Positions 32,336 through 43,563 of a stretch of DNA of 64,000 nucleotides are shown piece by piece (positions within the stretch are counted from its first letter, which is position 1; each line of letters begins with the position of its first letter). The notes below the pieces were generated by a model that ran no database searches, was not told where the DNA came from, and saw only the letters and a program-made list of their open reading frames with translations. Where the stretch lies: the NCBI GenBank assembly GCA_963383645.1, contig OY726560.1, forward strand, positions 32,918,503-32,982,502, in the 5' to 3' direction. Source of the stretch: Muscardinus avellanarius. Lineage: Eukaryota > Chordata > Mammalia > Rodentia > Gliridae. The position numbers were made by a program, and so were the translations under genes.

Positions 32336-33749
32336 TATCTGTCAATAAAAGAACAGGACAACTACTTTATTTAATTTTACTCTTATAGTCCCAAGCCGTT
32401 TACCAGATGGGATCACACCTAAGTCGATTAGAAGTTGCCAATTTGATTTAGAGATGTCACTGCCAAACTTTATCATGTGTTCCAAGAAGACAGACTGAAG
32501 CCGGCTAACAGAAAGAGAAGACTGTTCCACCAGAAGCAAACTTATGCTCTTCTATACAAATAGCAAAGCCTTTGCTATGCTGTTGATTCTGCTGGCCATA
32601 TTTTTAATCAGAATTCATTAAAGGTGTGTCATAAATCAATATCTAAATTGATTCTGGTAATAATGGTAAATTAGCCATGGACCTACTTTCAAAAACTCAC
32701 AATCTCATAGAGTAGGGAACTTGTGGAGAATCTCCCATTTCAATTAATTATGATTTAATTTCAAAAGTAATGTATTAGTGAAATGTGTTTTAGACATGAC
32801 TCAGTAGTAATCTCACTAAGTATCTTGAAATTGGAGTAAACAGAAATTTTAATTTTATTATGGAGCTGCTTTTAGCAAGATGGAGTGCATTATGCAGTTG
32901 ATGTCTAAAATAGCACATTTCTATTTAGGGCCTCATCCTATTGAATGAAAGTGGGCAGTATTTTAAATCCAGGGCAACTTATATCATACACAAAAGCAGA
33001 CATAGTATAATATGAGGCAGCAAAGGGCTGTAACATGCCATTTGTATTGTGTCCCTGATGGAAAGTGGAAAGAAATCATGGTAATGTCTGAAGTCTTTTC
33101 TGTTTCTTCAACTTATATCTTAAGAGACAGGACTTGCAGGGAATCTTAAAGTTGGAGATTCAGACAATGAATCAAAGTTTATATGGTTTAAATACTCAGA
33201 TATTTTAATTATTAAAATATTTTAATTACTAAATATTTTATTAAATATATTAATAAATACTAAATATTAATATATGTATTAATTTATCTAATATATATTA
33301 AATGTTTTAATATTTTAATACTCGGTTGACATTAGATAGCTCATAGACTCTCCAGAAAGGCTAGCAAGTCAAGCTTGGGAGGTCTTAAGACAGGAACAAC
33401 CAAAGTAAGAGACTGTTCAAACAGAAGTGATGACTGGGAGAGGAAGCAGACTCACAGCTCTCTCTGCTGATCCTTGGGTATCCATAGTGACATCTCTATC
33501 ACTGTGCCTCCCCAGAATAAGTGCTTGAGCTATACCACTGCTAGGAGTTCTAAGCAGAAGTGGAGAATGGATACCACTTCTGGATAGAGAAGATTGCATC
33601 GCCTTAAAAAAAAAAAAGAAAAAAGGTATAGAAAAGTGAGCCCAGGTGTCTCTCTTAAAGAACAGATATATTAAAAAACAATCTGGTTGTCCACTAGCTT
33701 GACAACTGTCCATCATGATCATTCCCCTGAGAATACTACCGTCATCATT
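32336..33749. other. SINE-free unique DNA with extreme AT tract
   Basis: Unique sequence without a gene. It includes a nearly pure A+T stretch at 33185-33322. A run of A's lies at 33607-33618. Confidence 0.5.
33185..33322. repeat. AT-rich low-complexity tract
   Basis: About 135 bp that are almost entirely A and T, built of TTAAAATATTTTAATTA and ATTAATATATGTATTAAT-like palindromic words. Such DNA unwinds easily and can act as a matrix-attachment or fragile segment, though this is not shown here. Confidence 0.85.
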
Positions 33750-33958
33750 TTTTTTTCAGTACTAGGGATGGAACCCAGGGGCATTCCAACTCTAAGCTAC
33801 ACCCCCAGTCCTATTTTTTTATTCTTTATTTTGAAACAGGGTCTCACTGAGTTGCAAAAGGCCTCATTAAGTAGTAGCTGAGGCTGTCTGTGAACTACTA
33901 TCCTCCTGTCTCAGCTTCCCAAATACTGGGATTACAAACATGCATCACCATGCCCAGC
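33750..33958 (-). mobile_element. B1-dID SINE (subfamily A)
   Basis: Minus strand: T tail, ACTAGGGATGGAACCCAGGG, CTACACCCCCAGTCCTA signature, duplicated TAGTAG in the middle, head AACATGCATCACCATGCCCA. Confidence 0.93.
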
Positions 33959-34074
33959 TATTTTGCTTTTTTATATGCAAATTTTTTACTATATGAACAG
34001 ATACAGTACACTGACTGCAAACTCATTTTCTCCAATCTCTTTTTGGATAGCTATTTGCTTTTTCCACATAACGT

Positions 34075-34283
34075 TTGTGTGTGTGTGGTACTAGAGATGG
34101 AACACAGGAGGATTCTACCACTGAGCTACACTCCTAGCCCTATTTTTTATTTTTTATTTTGAAACAGGGTCTCACTAAGTTGCAGAGGGACTCACTAAAT
34201 AGCTGAGGCTGGCAGAGAACCTGTGATCTTCCTGTCTCAGCCTTCCATGTACTGGAATTACACACACAGGACACCATGCTGGG
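34075..34283 (-). mobile_element. B1-dID SINE, first of a tandem pair
   Basis: Minus strand: short (GT)n tail, ACTAGAGATGGAACACAGGA, CTACACTCCTAGCCCTA, head ending GACACCATGCTGGG. Flanked by TTCCACATAA upstream and CTTCCACATGA downstream. Confidence 0.92.
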
Positions 34284-34292
34284 CTTCCACAT

Positions 34293-34294
<2 letters not shown>

Positions 34295-34330
<36 letters not shown>

Positions 34331-34523
34331 CTGAGGATGGAATCCAGGGGCTTTCTATCTCTGGGCTACACTCCCAGACCTATTTTATATTTTGTTTGAA
34401 AACAGGGTCTCAGTTTGTTGCTTAGAGACTCACTTAAGTAGCTGAGGCTGGCTTTGAACCAGCAATCCTCCTGTCTCAGCCTCCCAAGTACTGGGATTAT
34501 AAGCGTGCACCACTATGCCCAGC
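34295..34523 (-). mobile_element. B1-dID SINE, second of a tandem pair
   Basis: The tail is (TG)n at 34295-34329. Body ACTGAGGATGGAATCCAGGG to head GCACCACTATGCCCAGCC. Preceded by CCACATGA and followed by CCACATGAC, so this copy landed on the duplicated target of its neighbour. The CTACACTCCCAGACCTA signature links it to subfamily B. Confidence 0.92.
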
Positions 34524-34744
34524 CCCACATGACTTTTAATGCCTCAAAATAGGTACAAAAATTTCCTTTTAGTTATCTCATCCAGTACACTAACTAGAAT
34601 TTTATGTAGAATTCCTGGTCTATATCAGAGTAGATACTTCAAAATTATTGGTGAATAGATATGTGAAAGTCAAGCAGTAAGGCAACCTGACCAATCACCA
34701 AGTTCCACTAGGTGTTCCAACAGTACTGACATATCAGGAGCTTG

Positions 34745-34950
34745 TTTTATTCCAGTACGACACCAAGCTTAATTCATGCAATGACTCTATGAAATGTCTA
34801 TTATTCCAATTTTACATATGAGAAAACTGAGGCTTTGGAAGATTAAGTAGCTTGCTCTAGATTACACATTTGGATAGCAGCGGAATTAGGATTTAGACCT
34901 AACCAGAAGTCTAGAATTTACCAACCACTCTACACCACTCCCATGTGTAC
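34745..34950 (+). mobile_element. MIR SINE
   Basis: CATGCAATGACTCTATGAAA, TATTCCAATTTTACATATGA, GAAAACTGAGGCTTTGGAAG and AAGTAGCTTGCTCTAGATTA are in MIR order. Confidence 0.75.
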
Positions 34951-35160
34951 TATAATAATGACTTGAGTAGACCAGAAGAAAGAGGCTTTAAGATCTAAAG
35001 AGAGAAGTTGATAGAACTGGAAAAAAATTCTTTAGAAAAGGAAAGCTGAATCCTGGGTGGAAAAGAGTGTATTCATTATATTAACTAATGTTGTACATCT
35101 CTTTGGGCCAATACGGAAGAACCTCTGTGCCTGCTGAAGAGCATTAAAATGGAGACCTCT

Positions 35161-35366
35161 ATGCTGGGCATGGTGGCGCACGCTTGTAATCCCCGCGCTT
35201 GGGAGGCAGAGACAGGAGGATTATGCAGGTTCGAGGCCAGACTCACTGGTTTAAGAGACCCTGTTTCCAAATAAAAATATAAAAATGGATTTGAGAGTGT
35301 AGCCTGGAGGTAGAAGGGTTTCCAAGAACCCCAGAACCCCAGTACCACCAAAAAAAAAAAAAAAAG
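35161..35366 (+). mobile_element. Young B1-dID SINE (subfamily B)
   Basis: Head TGCTGGGCATGGTGGCGCAC, middle ACTCACTGGTTTAAGAGACC, ID half GAGAGTGTAGCCTGGAGGTA, with an 8-base local duplication (AACCCCAGAACCCCAG) and A tail. It faces a minus-strand SINE 23 bp away. Confidence 0.94.
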
Positions 35367-35389
35367 AAAACCTCTGGTTTCAATATCAT

Positions 35390-35580
35390 TTTTTTTCCAG
35401 GTTTTGGGATGGAACCCAGGGGCATTCGACCTCTGAACTACACCCCCTGCCCTATTTTTTATTCTTTATTTTGAAACCAGGTCTTACTGAGTTGCAGAGG
35501 GCTTCACTAAGTAGCTGAAGCTGTCCGAAAACCGCGATCCTCCGGTCTCAGCCTCCAAGCGTGCGCCACCACACTCAGCT
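35390..35580 (-). mobile_element. B1-dID SINE (subfamily C)
   Basis: Minus strand: T tail, GGGATGGAACCCAGGGGCAT, CTACACCCCCTGCCCTA, CGCGATCCTCCGGTCTCAGC. An internal deletion in the head region removes the TGGGATTACA word. Confidence 0.92.
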
Positions 35581-35651
35581 TCATTTCTTATTTCAAGATC
35601 AAAGTTACCAGGAAAAAAACCCAGGATCTATGCATTTTAAAAGCTTGTTTA

Positions 35652-35849
35652 AGCCTGGCATGGTGGCGCACGCTTGCAATCCCCGCACTTGGGAGGCTGA
35701 GACAGGAGGCTGAGGCAGGTTCAAAGTAGGTTCAAAGCCAGCCTTAGCTGGCTTAAGAGACCCTGTTTCCAAATAAAATATAAGATAGGTCTGGGAGTGT
35801 AGCCCAGAGGTAGAAGGCCCCTGGGTTCCATCCCCAGTACCACAAAAAT
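35652..35849 (+). mobile_element. B1-dID SINE, B-related with internal duplication
   Basis: Head CCTGGCATGGTGGCGCACGC. The middle contains duplicated words GAGGCAGGTTCAAAGTAGGTTCAAAG. ID half GGTCTGGGAGTGTAGCCCAG joined to a CCCCTGGGTTCCATCCCCAG end, mixing B and C signatures. Target-site duplication AAAGCTTGTTTA at 35640-35651 and 35850-35861. Confidence 0.94.
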
Positions 35850-35861
35850 AAAGCTTGTTTA

Positions 35862-36239
35862 TATTACTATTCAAAGTGAAACTAAAGTTCAATAATGAGA
35901 AAAATAATTGATTTTCTTCATATTATTAAGAACAGGCATTATGCAACAAGTTACCTTTAATCAAAACTATTAGAAACATGAATTAATTTACTCTGCAATC
36001 CTGGGCTGAGAAAAAAAAAAAAAAAAAACATAGACATGGATTTCAACGTAAGCGAGGTGAAAAAAAAGACCTAGATTTCTAACAAGCACAGAGAGATACA
36101 ATTCCTAGTATAAAAAACTTATTTAAATGAGCATATTCCAGAGAGTCAAAGTTTAGGATGTACTACAATAGACATTAGTTGCATCCACTGATGGTGATTC
36201 TGGCATGAAATTGCAATAAAACTATTAGTCATAAGTAAA
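35862..36239. other. Unique DNA, no gene recognised
   Basis: Short unique stretch with an A run at about 36011-36028. Nothing else is seen. Confidence 0.55.
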
Positions 36240-36476
36240 GAGGGTGTGGTGGTGCATGCTTGTAATCCCAGCATTTGGGAGGCTAAGATGGGAGGATTGT
36301 GGTTCACAGATAACCTCAGCTACTTAGAGGCCCTTTGTAACTCAGTGAAATCCTGTTTCAAAATAAGGACTAAAAAATAGGGCTGAGGGTGTAGCTTGGA
36401 AGTATAATGCACCTGGTTTCCATCTCCAGTACTGCAAAAATAAAAAAAAATAAAAAACAAACAAACAAACAAAAAA
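36240..36476 (+). mobile_element. B1-dID SINE with (CAAA)n tail
   Basis: GAGGGTGTGGTGGTGCATGC head, GGTTCACAGATAACCTCAGC middle, GGGCTGAGGGTGTAGCTTGG ID half, long A/CAAA tail. Confidence 0.93.
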
Positions 36477-37049
36477 CTTGCCAACCTTTTACCTTATTAT
36501 ATTAACCTTCCTATCAAGAGAATGACATTTATCGCAATGGTAAATGTTCAATGCAATGGGAGTAATTTAACAAGTTAGTTTAAGGCCACAGCCTTGGCTG
36601 TATCCCTTTAACGTTGCAGAATTTAACAGCATCTGAATGGCCTCTTGCAGTGATAGGATCCTAGAAAACACATGCAAGTTTATGGGAACTTCAAAGATTT
36701 TTTATTGAGTTAATGATGATGGAAAATCTATTACCTCACATTTATCACCAAGATATAGAGAAAAAAATAGCCACATATGAACAGGATATAAATTATTTAT
36801 GTCACTGTCTATTAAGATAATTGTGTGCTTGGGAGAATCTTCTAGCACTTTTTTTTTTTTTTGCATGTACAGCTATTTGATGAGAAGTTATGGTTACCCT
36901 TTAGATGTAAAATAAGTATTCTCACCTTCAGAAGTTAACTCCCACCTTGAGTAGCTATAAAGAAAGTTCATAAATGGTGACTGATACATTCTCGTGAGGC
37001 AGAACACTTCCGCGGGGAACTGGGTGAAGGGCTGGAGCATTCCTTGGCT
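36477..37049. other. Unique DNA, no gene recognised
   Basis: No confident repeat. It includes a T tract at 36850-36862 and a small CpG-containing word (CTTCCGCGGGGAAC) near 37006. No coding evidence. Confidence 0.5.
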
Positions 37050-37215
37050 GTTGAAGTTCAAACACTAATGTGAACGCTGTTGAACTGTGACTGCCTGGGC
37101 ACATCACTTGACCTTTCTGTGTTTCCATTTTGTTATCTAAGCCATGAGGCTAATAATACTGATTGACCTCACAACATTTAATTAGACCATTGGGAAGCTC
37201 TTTGAAAATCCCAAG
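37050..37215 (+). mobile_element. MIR SINE
   Basis: GTGACTGCCTGGGCACATCA, CTTGACCTTTCTGTGTTTCC, TTTTGTTATCTAAGCCATGA and TAATAATACTGATTGACCTC are in MIR order. Confidence 0.7.
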
Positions 37216-38144
37216 TACCATTTGTTGGCACTTAGCTTCATGAAAGGTTTGTGTTTTTAACACACCGTGGTTTGAGGATGTGTTGGTACAATTTCTGCCA
37301 ACTTCTTGTGTCTCCACTATATCTTCTCCTAGCTCCCTTTGAAGTCAGCAGGAATTAGGCTGATTGAAGACACTCAAAGGAGCTTTGGGTGTGTGTTTTC
37401 TGGCATGTTTATATCCTTCCTTATGGAAAAAATGCCATGCTTTTCCCTGGAAAAGGAGCTCTCTTGCTTCTTGATGTATTTGTTTTGTTTTGTGTTTTGG
37501 AAGGAGCTTAAGCCCTGGAGGATGAATTGTTGGCAAAGACACTAAAAATGTTTAAATTATTTGAAAAAAGAAAATTAATATACACTTCTAGGCAACCTAA
37601 AGGATAACTTAGGCTTCTGTAGGAAAGGATTAAGGTTTTTAATTTCTGGACAGAACACACCGTTTCTGCTCTACACGTACTTGCCAAATAAATGTGTGAT
37701 GAATGGGCAAAAAATACTATACTAGTCACATATTATATAATTATATATTACTTAATGCCACATTGAGAATATACTTCTATTACTTTTGATGTGCTTTTAT
37801 TCCTCCATTATAGCATTAACCATAATGCTTGTGATATAATTTACAGAAATGTACTTATTATATAACATGCTTTTACTCAACACTTAAAAAATATTGGAGT
37901 GCATTATTTCAAAACTTCATATCCTTGGAAACGTCAACAAATTCCTATGAATGCCCTTTCTAGACTAATCTGACAGCCTCCTAGTTGGTCTTTTTATTTT
38001 TAATCTTTTCCATGATTCCTTAATCTTAGTTAATTTTACTTGACCATCATTTTCCCTGTATCTCTTGTTTCAAAAGCATTTAGCTATTTCCTACTTCCAA
38101 CCTTGTTATTCCTGTCTCTAAAACTGTTATTGATTTAAAAACCA
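37216..38144. other. Unique DNA, no gene recognised
   Basis: Two opposing short frames at 37.34-37.55 kb overlap completely and show no domain. The rest is AT-rich unique DNA. Confidence 0.5.
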
Positions 38145-38515
38145 TTTGCCATGGCCTAATGAATCTTCCCCAAAAAAGTATATGTTGAGTCTTAATGCCA
38201 GTACCTCAGTTCTTGGACAGTTCATGGCCTTTAAAGAAGTAATGAGTAAAATACGGTCATTATTTTGTGTTCTCATTCAATACTGCTGGTGTCCTTAGAC
38301 AAGAAAATTTGTACACAAACACAAAGAAAAGACTGTGACGACAACAGGAAAAATGTAGACATTACAAGTCAAAGAGAGATATCACAGAAGAAACCAAGAC
38401 TATGGACAACTTAACTTTGGAATTCTAGACCCTAGAACTGAGAAAACAAATATCTCTTGTTTAAGACAACCAAGACTATGGTAGTTTGTTATGGTAGCCA
38501 TAGAAGATCAATACA
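38145..38515 (+). mobile_element. MLT1-type MaLR solo LTR
   Basis: TATGTTGAGTCTTAATGCCA, CAGTACCTCAGTTCTTGGAC, CTGGTGTCCTTAGACAAGAA, TGTACACAAACACAAAGAAA, TCTTGTTTAAGACAACCAAG and GTAGTTTGTTATGGTAGCCA follow the plus-strand MLT1 LTR consensus. No internal retroviral genes are present. Confidence 0.85.
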
Positions 38516-39246
38516 CCATCTACAACATAGAAACTCGAGATGGTTTTACAAACTTATTATCTAATGATAAGTTGAGTTTTAGTCATCTGGCTAAATAAAA
38601 ACCTTTACTTTTACAATTTACCCATTCATCTCTGTTAATATCCTATTATAGAAGGTTCCATGATTCCCTAGGATCAAAAAGAACACTGAATAGGAGATAC
38701 ATTCTTTTAATGATCAGAGGGCTTGGGCATGTCATCTCGCCCCTCCTAAAGAAGGTGTATTTACCTACTTTAACTACTTCAATGGTTTATAGACTTTTAA
38801 GTAAGATGGTACAGATGAATGTATTGAGAAAATTAGAAAATATCAGCTTCTGACCTTTTGAACTCTGTAGGTAAGAAAGATCTTCAGTCTTCAAGCTCAG
38901 CTCCATCTTAATCTGCAACCCAAATCTGACCGTTTAGAAGTCTCACACATACTAGTAGGTTGAATCTGTAGTTATCTTTGTCGAGTGAAACTCTCTAATT
39001 TTATGGGCATGGGGTAAGTTCCTTGAGCACCTGCATTTCTTCTTTCAAGTTCTCAGTGGAGGTCTTATCCATGTTGTTTGGTTTCAGCCTTATTTCTAGT
39101 TTTATGTTCAAGGTCATTGCTAGTAATTAGACACAGTTTCAAACAATAATCTGCATGGTATAGAACATTCCCTGCCACTTTCCTCCCTGCCTGCCAGATT
39201 CTCTGATAGGTGGTCATGTCCTGTTCCTGGATATGCAACAAGCACT
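38516..39246. other. Unique DNA, no gene recognised
   Basis: No repeat or gene recognised. Frames on the minus strand near 39.1-39.3 kb run into the neighbouring SINE tail. Confidence 0.5.
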
Positions 39247-39260
39247 GGAAATCTGTTTTT

Positions 39261-39467
39261 TTTGTTTTGTTTTGTTTTTGTTTTGTTTTGTTTTGGTGGT
39301 ACTGGGGTTCCTGCAAGCCCTTCTACCTCCGGGCTACACTCCCAGACCTATTTTATATTTTTGAAACAGGGTCTCTTATGCCAGCGCGGCTGGCTTCGAA
39401 CCTGCGCGATCCTCCTGTCTCCGCCTCCCAAGCACGGGGATTACAAGCTTGTGCCACCACACCCGGC
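39261..39467 (-). mobile_element. Young B1-dID SINE (subfamily B)
   Basis: (TTTTG)n tail, GGTACTGGGGTTCCTGCAAG, CTACACTCCCAGACCTA, GCTGGCTTCGAACCTGCGCG, head CACCACACCCGGC. Target-site duplication GGAAATCTGTTTT at 39247-39259 and 39469-39481. Confidence 0.95.
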
Positions 39468-39844
39468 GGGAAATCTGTTTTAAATGATAGCATGTGTCCC
39501 CAAGATCATGATAGATTCTTGAATCAAACCCAGACTTGCCAGTCTTCCTAGACATTGTGGTTGGGACCTTGATCCTGCCTCTTGAGAACTTTCATTCCTG
39601 CCAGATTGGACCCATTCATATCTGTGTACTTGTTGCATTTACACTAACAGTGCGCACAACATATTTTAAGAATGGTTCATAAATGGTCCTCCGCAATGAG
39701 AACAAAAATCTTATTTTATTATAAAAAAATCAAAGCTAAGCAAAGCTCCTGTTTTCTCAAAGAAATTTTCTTTGATTTCTCTCATAAATATTCTTTCTTG
39801 GAACTCCAAAAGTATTTATGTGTTGTCTGTCTTGTTTATTTATA

Positions 39845-39912
39845 TATTTTATACTGAGGATTAAACCCAGGGGTGGTTTATCTCCAAGCCACCTTTACCC
39901 CTCCCCAGCTCT
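39845..39912 (-). mobile_element. SINE ID-half fragment
   Basis: ACTGAGGATTAAACCCAGGG and CTCCCCAGCTC recall the ID half of a minus-strand SINE. The B1 half is missing. Confidence 0.5.
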
Positions 39913-40559
39913 CATTTCTCAATACTAAGTAAAGGCTGTATTATAAAATTTAGCCCTTAATTATGAAATTTATTTCATATTCTTCCTGTGAATTATATAA
40001 TGTTAATTGATTTTCTAACTTCTACATTTTAAAATCTCATCTTTTATTGAATATATTCTAAGCACAATAAAGTGCATTTCAAAAGTAGAAATACTCATTT
40101 ATTTTCTTGCACAGTATTACTTATGCTTTTGATGAATACAGGGTCCAACTTTAGCCTCACAGGATTATTTTGTCATATTCTTTGTGGGATGTTTTTGACA
40201 TTTATGAGTTTAAAGTTTAATGTAATTACTTTTGTCAGTGTTTTTTACTTTATATTTATACTAACAAAAGACTTCATTTCCATGAATTCATTTGAATATT
40301 CAAATGCATTTTCTTTTGGCTCTTATGTTTAATTATCTTAATTCCTTAATTCACAACAGCACATGATTAAATTTGTAAATGCATACATGCACTGAATATA
40401 CAAAGAAAAAAATTGCGAAGGAACATTAAAATCTTAATGTGATTATGCAATCATGTGAAGGGAGTATTATTTTCTACATTTCTATATATAATATTTCTTA
40501 ACATGCAGTTTCTATTTCATGATTTAAAAAGCAGCATCTTTCCAATGGGACTGAAATCA
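39913..40559. other. Unique AT-rich DNA, no gene recognised
   Basis: An open frame of 86 codons at 40072-40332 (plus) is hydrophobic because of its T-rich composition. It has no recognisable family features. I do not support it as a gene. Confidence 0.5.
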
Positions 40560-41130
40560 GAATAGTCTAGTAATACACACATATCCATGTTTATAGCAGC
40601 ACAATTCACAAGAGCCAAGTTTTGTAACCAACTTAGTTGACCATCAACAGATGGATTACAAAATTTTGATATATACGCAATGGAATTCTACACAGCAATA
40701 AAAAAGGAACAAAATCAATGTTTTGTTATCATTTGTAGAAAAATGGATGGACCTGGAGAATATTATGATAAGTGAGATTAGCCAGTCACTAAAAGTGAAG
40801 GTTCATATATTTTCTTTCCAAATGGAAGTTAGAGAGTAGTCAAGTTACAAGAGGGACTTTAGATCATGGAGGAGAAACCCCAGTGGAATGGTGGAAGTAG
40901 TCTTGGGAAAAGGGAACAAAATACGTTAAAGAAACACTTTTATTGACATTGTATACATATGTGAGAATACCAATGCCAATTTCAGTATTATGTATGGGAA
41001 AGGGAAGGTGTGGGGAGTGAGCAGGGGAAATCCCACAAGTGCTGTGTACATGTATGTCACTGTCAATCTGAAATATATTATGAAGTGAGACTACAATGCA
41101 CCAAAAAAGTATATTTATAAAAAAAAAACA
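40560..41130 (+). mobile_element. LINE-1 3' end
   Basis: TTTATAGCAGCACAATTCAC, AAGAGCCAAGTTTTGTAACC, GACCATCAACAGATGGATTA, CAATGGAATTCTACACAGCA, AAATGGATGGACCTGGAGAA and TGATAAGTGAGATTAGCCAG are landmark words of rodent-type L1 3' UTRs. It ends in an A-rich tail near 41130. The same words recur at 62.66-62.85 kb. Confidence 0.88.
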
Positions 41131-41194
41131 CAGTGACAAAGAGATATCCGAGAAAAACTGAAATTCACCTATTTATGTATTATCTAACTTGCAT

Positions 41195-41315
41195 ATTTAT
41201 TTATTTTTGAAACAAGTTTCAAAAAATTGAAATGATTTCAGCTGAGTCTGGAACCTGAGATCATTCTGTTTCAGCCTCCCAAGTAGTGGGATTACAAATT
41301 TATATCATCATGCCC
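41195..41315 (-). mobile_element. Partial old B1-dID SINE (B1 half)
   Basis: Minus strand: TTTTGAAACAAGTTTCAAAA, GTTTCAGCCTCCCAAGTAGT, GGGATTACAAATTTATATCA. The ID half is missing. Confidence 0.75.
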
Positions 41316-41343
41316 TATCTGGTATATTTAAAATATTTGTTCT

Positions 41344-41560
41344 AGCTGTGCACAGTGGTACACGCTTGTAATCCCAGTACTTAGGAGGCTAAGACAGGAG
41401 GATCTCAGGTTTGCGGCTAGCCTTAGCTACTTAGTGAGGCTTTCTGCAACTTAGTGAGACTCTGGTTCAAAATAAAGAATAAAAAATAGGGCTGGGGGTG
41501 TAGCTCAGGGGAAGAATGCCCCCATATTCAACAGCATCAAAAATAAATAGATAAATAAAA
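41344..41560 (+). mobile_element. B1-dID SINE (subfamily A)
   Basis: Complete copy with GTGCACAGTGGTACACGCTT head and GGGCTGGGGGTGTAGCTCAG ID half. Target-site duplication AAAATATTTGTTCT at 41330-41343 and 41562-41575. Confidence 0.95.
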
Positions 41561-41714
41561 TAAAATATTTGTTCTGAGCTTCTGGTTCACTGATTTCTCT
41601 GTATCACCATAAACTTTGAATTTATCTGAACAATTCTTAAAGTACACCAGACATGATAATGTAATGATTATGTAAATGTGTGTAGAGGTTAAAAATAAAG
41701 ACTGTATAATTTCA

Positions 41715-42110
41715 AGAGTTTAGGCATTCCGTTTTAGCCAGGATAGATTCTGCTATGGTAAAAGAAAGAAGAATAAAATAATCTCCTCTCAAACTTTGAT
41801 TTAAAATAATTAAGGTAAATTATAGTTTACATTACATGTCCATCTTGAGTCAGAACCTCACAATCACTGAGAGTCCTAGGTTGACAGAGAGGCCATCATC
41901 TCAAATTCTATCAGTCACATGGCCAAAGAAGAGCGTTCAGGGCATCTCTCTATCACCTTTAAATACTCAGCAGTAAGTGACAATGTATTCTTGGAGCTCA
42001 TTGGACAGAACTAGTCACATGGGTCCTAAACAAAAGGAGTAAGATGTGCAATCCTATCATGAGCCAGAAGCAGAGGATTCTATTTGGTGAACATCACTAG
42101 ATACTACTTT
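41715..42110 (-). mobile_element. Ancient LTR-like repeat, minus strand
   Basis: TTAGCCAGGATAGATTCTGC, TACATTACATGTCCATCTTG, GGACAGAACTAGTCACATGG and TTTGGTGAACATCACTAGAT follow a widespread placental ERVL/MaLR-like LTR in reverse. Same family or relative as at 12.1 and 48.6 kb. Confidence 0.5.
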
Positions 42111-43563
42111 AAGTTCTTTAAGTTCTAAAAGTAAATAAGAGGTACATTTTTATTTAAAATGTGTGTTTTTTCTTGTGTTACACAAATAGGGACATATTAA
42201 ATGTCTTTAAATTAAAACAGCACTAAAATGAAACCATATATTTTATTAGCTATGGAAACAATTGTAAATTCAAGTTAAAATATATTCTGAGTGCTTCAAA
42301 TGAGAAGATGATTAGGGACATTATTTTGACAATTACTTTCAATTTTTTATTTTGTTGACTAATTTAGTAAATAGGAGAAAATATGGACTTAAAAGAAAAA
42401 TTGATTGCCTTTTATGCAAGACATTGATAGTTAAAACAAGGGTATCATAAAACATTTAGCATTTGGAAGTAAATTCTAATTGTAATAGAATATCTTTATG
42501 TTTATCATAGGAGTACCCAGCAATTTAAAGAATTGCATGAAGAGATAAAGAAGAAAATTAAATTGTTGGATGTAATGAGAAAAGTATTTTAAATCAACAA
42601 ACACATGCTTAGATTGACAGAGCTACTTTCTGGGTCGCCTCAATTATATCATTGGCTCCAACAGTCAAATTTTGAGGGATCGATCTTTAAAAGATTGTTC
42701 AAACTGAATCTTGATATTTTCCCACAACACAAATGGAACATCTTAGATAAAATGATTAAAGGAAAAAAACCTAATAACTTCTTTCCAATCATTTTATGTT
42801 GAAATATTTTCAGTGACCTTGTCAAACTAAAATAAATTTTGAAACAACTGGTTTAATAAAAAATAATAAATGACCATATCACTTGGTTCTTTTTCTGATA
42901 AGTAGATATCTTCACCCAATCTTCAGTCTCTGAATGTGGCTTTTTCTTTTATCAGGAGTAGAATTATATGAAATCATTTATAAGGTTTAATCTTTCAAAA
43001 GTGTTGTCATTAACCCACTGATATATGTCTACAGGGGAAATATTCTCTTGAGAACTACTGTTGTCCATAAACCACTGGATCTGTGCTGTCATATTTTACA
43101 TTTTCAGCAGAATACCTCTTGTATATGTACAGTTCCCAATTTACTTGGAGGTTCTCCATTGCTTTCCATTTCAAGTACAGTCAATGCCAAACTTTGTGAT
43201 GTATTTATTCTTCTCTCTGTAACAATAGCAAAGGTAGGTAGGGATCAGTTTTCACTGCGTTCTTAAGAGAAGTCATTCAAGAAAAGTTCTGACTCTTCCC
43301 AGTCCCCAAACTCTTCAATTTATTGAGAAGTGCTTGAATTTAGATTTAAGTACTTGCTAGTTGACAAATTAAAATGACTGTCAATAGAAGTTTTATATTA
43401 CATATTATTTTTGAGAGTTAGATAAGAAAACATTTCAAGCACAGAAGGAGAGAGATTGTAGCCATTAGATGGTCGGGATTTCTTTTTCCACATCATGAAA
43501 TTCAAAGATGGATGAAGTGTCCAGTAGTCAATTCCAGATGTCCAAAGCTGCAGCAAAGACTCT
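42111..43563. other. SINE-free unique DNA
   Basis: About 1.45 kb with no recognised repeat. A possible small exon, TTTATCATAG followed by 26 open codons and a stop (42511-42592), is discussed in the findings. A 72-codon frame at 43048-43266 has no recognisable family features. Confidence 0.45.

Noticed and set aside
40072..40332. 86-codon hydrophobic frame that could look like a membrane protein
   Set aside because: The hydrophobicity follows from T-rich codons. It has no homologue that I recognise, and it lies in AT-rich unique DNA where such frames occur by chance.
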